Assembly (NCBI GenBank): GCA_944385775.1
Contig: CALWYM010000119.1
Location: 1 to 12,150, forward strand
Length of the DNA: 12,150 bases
Reading direction: 5' to 3'
Source: an uncultured Oscillospiraceae bacterium
Lineage (GTDB): Bacteria; Bacillota; Clostridia; Oscillospirales; Oscillospiraceae
The notes below the pieces were generated by a model that worked only from the letters and a program-made list of their open reading frames with translations, searched no databases and was not told the origin of the DNA. Both the position numbers and the translations under genes were made by a program. Below are positions 7,379 to 12,150 of the stretch, piece after piece (position 1 is the first letter of the stretch; each line of letters opens with the position of its first letter).

Positions 7379-10327
7379 ATGTTAAAATTAACTGATATCG
7401 TAAAGAATTATCCTACCGGCAACACTACGGTACACGCTCTGAAGGGAGTCAGTTTGGAGTTTCGTGAAAGCGAATTTGTGGCGATACTCGGTCACTCCGG
7501 CTGTGGTAAAACAACCCTTCTGAACATTATAGGAGGACTTGATCACTATACCAGCGGCGATTTGATTGTAAATGGCAAAAGCACAAAGAATTTTACGGAC
7601 GGTGACTGGGACAGTTACAGAAACCATTCTATCGGTTTTGTTTTCCAGAACTATAACTTGATTCCGCATCAGACTGTGCTTTCAAACGTGGAGCTGGCTC
7701 TGACTTTGTCCGGTGTTGGCAAGGCAGAGAGGAGAGAGCGGGCAATTAAGGTTCTGGAGCAGGTAGGTCTGGGAGACCAGATTCACAAAAAGCCAAACCA
7801 GATGAGCGGCGGTCAGATGCAGAGAGTGGCAATCGCGAGAGCCCTTGTAAATGACCCCGATATTCTTTTGGCGGACGAACCGACAGGAGCGCTTGACAGC
7901 GAGACCTCCATTCAGATTATGGAGATTTTGAAGAAAATTTCCAAAGATAAGCTTGTCATAATGGTAACTCATAATCCGGAGCTTGCGGATTTGTATGCCA
8001 GCAGGATAGTTAAACTGCAAGATGGTCTTATTATGAGTGACAGTCAGCCTTATACTGCCGAAGTTTCTGATGTAAAGGATACCTCCAAGCAGAAAAAGAC
8101 CTTTATGAGCTTTAAAACGGCGTTGTCACTGTCCCTTAATAATCTTATGACTAAAAAGGGAAGAACAATTTTGACGGCGTTTGCAGGCTCCATAGGTATA
8201 ATAGGCATTGCTTTGATACTTTCTCTTTCCAACGGTATTCAGACGTATATAGATAAAGTACAGGAGGATACGTTGTCCTCTTACCCGATAACGATTGAGG
8301 CAGAGAGGGTTGATATGTCCAACCTGGTTAACTCAATGATGAGTGCCCAGGCGGAGAATTCAGAGAATAAGCATGACAGGGATAAGGTTTATTCCAGCAC
8401 TATTATGTATGACCTTATAAACTCTCTTGTGGCTACCGAGACTGAAAAAAATAACCTTACTGCATTTAAGGAATATATTGACAATCCGGATAGTGAAATT
8501 AATCAGTATGTAAGCGCAATCGGCTATTCCTATGACCTGGACCTCAATGTCTATGCCAAGGATGAGGAAGGCAAGATTATAAAGTCAGATATTACCGAGC
8601 TTCTTGAAACTGTAATGAGTAGTATGTATGGTGGCGATTACAGCTCATATTTTAATAATTTCGGTAATATGTATTCCATGATGAATGTATGGGACGAGAT
8701 GCTGCCGGGGGAGAACGGTGAGCTTGTAAATGAGGTCCTTATGGGACAGTATGACGTAGTTTACGGCAGATGGCCCGAAAGCTACGACGAAGTTGTACTT
8801 ATTATGGACAGCAATAATGAGATTTCCGATATGGTTCTTTATTCCCTTGGTCTTGAGAGCAACACATACATTACAACTAATATGCAGGAGCTCATGGACG
8901 GTCAGACTATTGATTCGGACCGCAGAAGCTGGGAATACGATGAAATTTGTGATATGACCTTTAAGGTAGTGCTTGATTCCGAGTACTACCAGTACGATAC
9001 AGCCACTGGGAAATATTCCGATGTGAGTCAGACCGACACTGGACTGGACTTCCTGTATAACTCAGACTCAGTGGGAACAAAGATAAAGGTTGTAGGAATC
9101 ATAAGACCCAATGATGACGCAGTTTCAACCATGATGAGCGGTGCGATCGGATATACAGCGGCTCTTACCGATTATCTCATTGAGAAGACTGAGAATATGG
9201 ACATAGTCAAGGCTCAGCTTGAGGATAAGGATACTGACGTAATTTCCGGACTTCCTTTCCTTACAGATGATTACACGGTTTCCGATGAAGAGAAAATTGC
9301 GGATATAAAAAATTACGTTTCCGGACTTTCCGCCGCGGAAAAGGCCTCAATATATACAGCTGTTATGAGCCGACCTGACGACGCCTACCTTAACAATATC
9401 GTGGAGCAGCAGATGAGCCAGCTTACTACGGACAACTTAAGGCAGATGGTTTTGGAACAGTACACTCAGGAGATGGGTGTTGACCAGGAGACGGTTCAGA
9501 GCTACGTTTCCCAAATGGACGATGAGACATTGATGGGATATGTAAAGGAGGCAATCAAAAACCGCGCTGCGGAGCAGTACGCTTCCGGAATTGAGCAGCA
9601 GCTGGGACACATGACAACGGACCAGCTGGCAGCAGCACTTGATAACGGTTCTTTCTCTGACGAGCAGTGGCTTTATATGTACGATGAATATATGCCTGCC
9701 ACAGTTTCCGAGAGCACCTATGAGGATAATCTTGACCTTTTGGGATATGTGGATTTGGCAAGTCCCAGTGAAATTAATATTTATGCCTCAACCTTTGAGG
9801 CAAAGGACTCCATTGCACAGGCGATAGAAAACTATAACAGCGGAGTCTCTGAGGAGGACAAGATAGACTATACTGATTACATTGCCCTTCTTATGAGCAG
9901 CATTACCACCATTATAAATGCCATAAGCTATGCGCTTATTGCTTTCGTTGCAATTTCCCTTGTGGTATCCTCCATTATGATAGGAATTATCACATACATC
10001 TCTGTTCTTGAAAGGACAAAGGAGATTGGTATTCTCCGCGCTATCGGTGCGTCAAAGAAGGATATTTCAAGGGTGTTCAATGCGGAAACTCTTATTGAGG
10101 GCTTTGTTTCCGGAGCTATGGGAATCATAGTTACGCTTATATTGATAGTGCCCATAAACATGGTTATCCATAAGCTTACGGGTATTGCAGCCCTTAGCGC
10201 AGCACTGCCGCCGGTGGGCGCTGTGATTCTGGTCATTATCAGCATGGTGCTTACCTTTATCGCCGGTCTTATTCCTTCAGGTATCGCCGCGAAGAAGGAC
10301 CCTGTTGAAGCACTCAGAACAGAATAA
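7379..10327 (+). CDS. ABC transporter, MacB-type ATPase fused to FtsX-family permease with oversized external loop
   Basis: A 982-residue fusion. Residues 1-225 are a complete MacB/LolD-class ATPase: Walker A GHSGCGKTT 38-46, Q-loop Gln90, signature MSGGQ 142-146, Walker B DILLADEPTGALD 161-173, and switch His198. A linker leads to membrane helix 1 (about 264-290). An extracytoplasmic region of about 550 residues follows, then helices 2-4 (about 850-875, 907-929, 947-966). The conserved coupling motif ERTKEIGILRAIGA lies after helix 2, and the C-terminus ends DPVEALRTE. Proteins of this group work as dimers and use ATP to drive work outside the membrane (antimicrobial peptide or drug efflux, lipoprotein or peptide handling, or signalling) rather than classical transport; the substrate here is unknown. 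The external region contains a MacB-like segment (YDVVYGRWPESYDEVVLIMD) and four degenerate 31-32-residue repeats at 650-775, and is much longer than in E. coli MacB. The gene stands alone between its own promoter and terminator, with no partner two-component system in the window. Confidence 0.93.
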   Translation: MLKLTDIVKNYPTGNTTVHALKGVSLEFRESEFVAILGHSGCGKTTLLNIIGGLDHYTSGDLIVNGKSTKNFTDGDWDSYRNHSIGFVFQNYNLIPHQTVLSNVELALTLSGVGKAERRERAIKVLEQVGLGDQIHKKPNQMSGGQMQRVAIARALVNDPDILLADEPTGALDSETSIQIMEILKKISKDKLVIMVTHNPELADLYASRIVKLQDGLIMSDSQPYTAEVSDVKDTSKQKKTFMSFKTALSLSLNNLMTKKGRTILTAFAGSIGIIGIALILSLSNGIQTYIDKVQEDTLSSYPITIEAERVDMSNLVNSMMSAQAENSENKHDRDKVYSSTIMYDLINSLVATETEKNNLTAFKEYIDNPDSEINQYVSAIGYSYDLDLNVYAKDEEGKIIKSDITELLETVMSSMYGGDYSSYFNNFGNMYSMMNVWDEMLPGENGELVNEVLMGQYDVVYGRWPESYDEVVLIMDSNNEISDMVLYSLGLESNTYITTNMQELMDGQTIDSDRRSWEYDEICDMTFKVVLDSEYYQYDTATGKYSDVSQTDTGLDFLYNSDSVGTKIKVVGIIRPNDDAVSTMMSGAIGYTAALTDYLIEKTENMDIVKAQLEDKDTDVISGLPFLTDDYTVSDEEKIADIKNYVSGLSAAEKASIYTAVMSRPDDAYLNNIVEQQMSQLTTDNLRQMVLEQYTQEMGVDQETVQSYVSQMDDETLMGYVKEAIKNRAAEQYASGIEQQLGHMTTDQLAAALDNGSFSDEQWLYMYDEYMPATVSESTYEDNLDLLGYVDLASPSEINIYASTFEAKDSIAQAIENYNSGVSEEDKIDYTDYIALLMSSITTIINAISYALIAFVAISLVVSSIMIGIITYISVLERTKEIGILRAIGASKKDISRVFNAETLIEGFVSGAMGIIVTLILIVPINMVIHKLTGIAALSAALPPVGAVILVIISMVLTFIAGLIPSGIAAKKDPVEALRTE
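9326..9703 (+). repeat. Four degenerate 31-32-residue tandem repeats within the ABC transporter loop
   Basis: Protein residues 650-681, 682-712, 713-744 and 745-775 can be laid out as four units of 32, 31, 32 and 31 residues. Each starts with a hydrophobic residue and a helix-capping acidic/Ser/Thr cluster: LSAAEKA, LTTDNLR, MDDETLM, MTTDQLA. Each then has a second helix in its later half (NNIVEQQMSQ, VQSYVSQ, SGIEQQLGH, YMYDEYM). Residues EQQMSQLTTDNL and EQQLGHMTTDQL are the closest pair. The similarity is at protein level and diverged at DNA level, so this reads as an old domain duplication, probably a helical-hairpin stalk. Confidence 0.55.
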
Positions 10328-10346
10328 TTTTGTAAAGTCTATTATT

Positions 10347-10375
10347 AATTGCCGGGCAAAAGCCCGGCAATTTTT
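10347..10375 (+). terminator. Rho-independent terminator of the ABC transporter gene
   Basis: A perfect 11-bp stem AATTGCCGGGC/GCCCGGCAATT (10347-10357 with 10362-10372) closes an AAAA loop and runs into TTTTT at 10371-10375, 19 nt after the stop codon. Confidence 0.93.
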
Positions 10376-10473
10376 ATGTCCGGAGAATAATTTGACAAGA
10401 CCAATTAATAAAGCTTGTTAGGAAGACGGAAAGGTCAGGGGAGCGGTTTGGGTAGATTTAGGGTAAAATGCCA

Positions 10474-10502
10474 TTGACTATGACCTATTATGGTGATATA
10501 CT
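10474..10502 (+). promoter_or_regulatory. Strong extended -10 promoter of the M20 peptidase gene
   Basis: TTGACT at 10474-10479, a 17-nt spacer, and TATACT at 10497-10502 with an extended -10 TG at 10494-10495. The predicted start is near 10509. The ribosome site AAAGGAGG (10521-10528) lies 7 nt before the ATG, so both transcription and translation signals are near consensus. Confidence 0.85.
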
Positions 10503-10535
10503 TTGATTTACTAGTTATTTAAAGGAGGGATTCTA

Positions 10536-11882
10536 ATGGAATTCAAAGATGAAGTTTGTATTAATCATCTGGCAGGTATGGTGAAGTACGCCACTGTGTC
10601 AAATGGTGTTTCGGCAAATATGGACTTTGAGCAGTTTTATGGTCTTCATAAGTATCTTGAGGAGACATATCCTCTTGTGCACAAGACTCTCAAGAAAGAG
10701 ATAGTGGGAAAAGCTGCCCTGCTCTATAAATGGGAGGGCACTGGAAAGAGCAAAAATCTTCCCATTTTGCTTGCGGCTCATCAGGACGTGGTGCCTGAGG
10801 GCAATTATGAGGGCTGGACATATCCGCCATATGAAGGCAGGATTGCGGACGGCTATCTTTGGGGCAGGGGCGCCAGCGACTGCAAGAGTAATATGATGGC
10901 CCATTTTGAAGCAATTGAGGCGCTTATTTCAGAAGGATTCACTCCTGATTATGATATATACCTGGCTTACGGATATAATGAGGAAGTAGGCGGGGGAGAT
11001 TATAACTCAGCTGCGGCTATGTGCGATGTACTTAAGGAACGGGGCGTTACTCTGGGCTGTGTAATTGACGAGGGCGGCGGAGTCGGAATGGACGAGCGTG
11101 AGGGAGTTTCTGTACCGATAGGCTACGTCAGAACAGGTGAAAAGGGCTACGCTGACTTTATATTTACAATCAGGGACAAGGGTGGTCATTCCGCTTCCCC
11201 TGGCAAGGAAAGTGCTATTGCCAAGATGGGTCAACTTGCTATTGACATTCACGCGGCACAGTTCCCGTACAGGGTGACAAAGGGTGTGCTTGACGAGTAC
11301 AAGGCAAAGGGACCTTACATGGGTGAGAGAGGGAAGGTCTTTATGAATATGGACAAGGATTTTGACGCCGTTATCCCATACATAGAGCAGGCGCCATTCC
11401 TTGCGGCCAAGTTCCATACCACCCAGGCAATTACCATGATTAAGGGTAGCGACCAGGCAAATATTCTTCCAACTGAGGTTACCATGACCGTAAACTGCCG
11501 TCTCCTTGAGGGTGATACTGTTGATTCCCTTATGGAGAAGTTTAAGAAGATTGCAGGTGAGGGCGTGGAGATTACAGTCGGTACCGGAAACAATCCTTCT
11601 CAGGTTTCCACCATTGAGTCCAATGCCTATAAGTGTATTGAGGAGCTTACAAAGGAACTGAATCCGGGCTGCATTGTAGTTCCTGCCATTTCCGGCGGTG
11701 GTACTGACGCAAGAAACTATTACCCAATCTGTGACAGTGTATACCGCTATGGCGGATTCCCTCAGGGCAGCGGCTCCGGAGCGCATAATTATAACGAGCG
11801 CTTTAAGATTGAGGGCTGCCATAAGGGTCCTGAGTTCTTCTATAAATTTATAAGGAAGTACGGCGACTTTCAGGCTTGCTGA
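10536..11882 (+). CDS. M20-family metallopeptidase (dipeptidase / carboxypeptidase S-like)
   Basis: A cytoplasmic, probably di-zinc, exopeptidase of 448 residues that likely cleaves dipeptides or N-acylated amino acids. It has no signal peptide. The M20 metal-site pattern is complete: His82 and Asp84 in LLAAHQDVVP, the bridging Asp115 in YLWGRGASDCK, the general base and ligand pair Glu149-Glu150 in YGYNEEVGGG, Asp178 in CVIDEGGG, and a C-terminal His417 in GSGAHNYNERF. GGHSA at 216-220 marks the start of the lid/dimerisation domain, which extends to roughly 330. The LLAAHQDVVP / W-x-x-P-P-Y-x-G / WGRGASD style resembles the carboxypeptidase S/PM20D1 branch more than PepV or PepT, but the exact substrate cannot be read. 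It is a single-gene unit with a near-consensus promoter and ribosome site, which suggests strong expression, and its terminator faces a convergent gene. Confidence 0.92.
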   Translation: MEFKDEVCINHLAGMVKYATVSNGVSANMDFEQFYGLHKYLEETYPLVHKTLKKEIVGKAALLYKWEGTGKSKNLPILLAAHQDVVPEGNYEGWTYPPYEGRIADGYLWGRGASDCKSNMMAHFEAIEALISEGFTPDYDIYLAYGYNEEVGGGDYNSAAAMCDVLKERGVTLGCVIDEGGGVGMDEREGVSVPIGYVRTGEKGYADFIFTIRDKGGHSASPGKESAIAKMGQLAIDIHAAQFPYRVTKGVLDEYKAKGPYMGERGKVFMNMDKDFDAVIPYIEQAPFLAAKFHTTQAITMIKGSDQANILPTEVTMTVNCRLLEGDTVDSLMEKFKKIAGEGVEITVGTGNNPSQVSTIESNAYKCIEELTKELNPGCIVVPAISGGGTDARNYYPICDSVYRYGGFPQGSGSGAHNYNERFKIEGCHKGPEFFYKFIRKYGDFQAC

Positions 11883-11894
11883 GTTGAAATGAAA

Positions 11895-11932
11895 AGCGAA
11901 ATCCCTCCCTGTTAAAGGGAGGGATTTCTGCT
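11895..11932. terminator. Bidirectional terminator between the convergent peptidase and GIY-YIG genes
   Basis: A perfect 13-bp stem GAAATCCCTCCCT/AGGGAGGGATTTC (11898-11910 with 11916-11928) closes a 5-nt loop GTTAA. Three further pairs (11895-11897 with 11930-11932) form past a single bulged T. Downstream on the plus strand only a weak T-rich stretch follows (CTGTTTAC). On the minus strand the hairpin is followed by TTTTCATTTC. It lies between two converging stop codons and so probably serves both genes. Confidence 0.82.
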
Positions 11933-11934
11933 GT

Positions 11935-12150
11935 TTACAGATTTAACTGGTTGGCTATAAGAAGAAATTTTTCTTTTCTGGAAAGGGATTTTATCTCGCG
12001 CTCACGCCTGAGAGCGGAGGATTTATCGGAAGCTTCCTCGCTGAATAGAAGCTTTACAGGACGGCGGCTTCTTGTATATTTGGCGCCTGTACCGCTGTTG
12101 TGTCTGGCTATTCGACGATTAAGGTCATTTGTTATGCCGGTATACAGAGT
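11935..12150 (-). CDS. GIY-YIG nuclease-superfamily protein (UPF0213, YazA/YhbQ-like), C-terminal part
   Basis: Reading the minus strand from the right edge gives 71 residues ending in TAA (11935-11937 on the plus strand). They begin TLYTGITNDLNRRIARHNSG, continue GAKYTRSRRPVKLLFSEE, and end in a Lys/Arg/Glu-rich helix ALRREREIKSLSRKEK. This is the YxGxTxxLxxRxxxHNxGxGAKYTRxRRPxxL signature of the small stand-alone GIY-YIG proteins of about 80-100 residues. The YTGIT tyrosine and the Arg of NRR correspond to core catalytic positions. The N-terminal strand with the GIY/VYxL motif and the start codon lie beyond the window. Members are single-domain, and their role in bacteria (DNA repair or handling of nucleic-acid structures) is not settled. 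The gene converges on the M20 peptidase gene, 52 nt apart stop to stop. Confidence 0.92.
   Translation of the reverse strand, partial: TLYTGITNDLNRRIARHNSGTGAKYTRSRRPVKLLFSEEASDKSSALRREREIKSLSRKEKFLLIANQLNL

Noticed and set aside
10392..10420. Perfect TTGACA at 10392-10397 as a second promoter before the peptidase
   Set aside because: No acceptable -10 hexamer occurs 16-18 nt downstream (only TTGTTA), whereas the TTGACT/TATACT pair at 10474-10502 is far better.
11007..11822. Long open frame on the minus strand opposite the M20 peptidase (271 codons)
   Set aside because: It is antisense to the metal-binding motifs of the peptidase and its translation resembles no protein family.

Overview
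The window looks like chromosomal DNA of a low-to-middle GC Gram-positive bacterium, most likely a gut-type Clostridia member (Ruminococcaceae/Oscillospiraceae-like). This is inferred from strong AGGAG-type ribosome sites, near-consensus sigma-A promoters, the single-chain PurL next to PurD, and the ABC ATPase fused to an FtsX-type permease. No organism-specific marker is present, so the family-level placement is tentative. Most of the content is housekeeping. I see no transposase, phage gene, CRISPR array or toxin-antitoxin pair.

Layout: positions 2-4758 hold the end of a purine biosynthesis operon, with purD (5' end outside the window) followed 5 nt later by a full-length purL, closed by a strong terminator. 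A stand-alone tRNA-Asp/tRNA-Thr transcription unit follows (4889-5142), with its own promoter and a UUCG-tetraloop terminator. Next comes a membrane acyltransferase-3 gene (5246-6262). A short unrecognised gene (6345-6656) then overlaps thiN, thiamine pyrophosphokinase (6649-7257). After a 10+10 bp inverted repeat and a promoter lies a large fused ATPase/permease ABC transporter gene (7379-10327) with its own terminator. An M20-family dipeptidase/carboxypeptidase gene (10536-11882) follows, with an extended -10 promoter and a perfect GGAGG ribosome site. Its terminator appears to be shared with a convergent minus-strand GIY-YIG gene cut by the right edge.

Functional links: PurD and PurL catalyse steps 2 and 4 of IMP synthesis. 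ThiN makes the cofactor thiamine diphosphate, and the small protein encoded with it has no function I can assign. The ABC transporter, acyltransferase, peptidase and GIY-YIG protein are separate units by their promoters and terminators.

The points most worth following up are a degenerate 31-32-residue tandem repeat inside the very large extracytoplasmic loop of the ABC permease, the operator-like inverted repeat just upstream of that gene's promoter, and the small unknown gene coupled to thiN. I do not see convincing evidence for an entirely new system.
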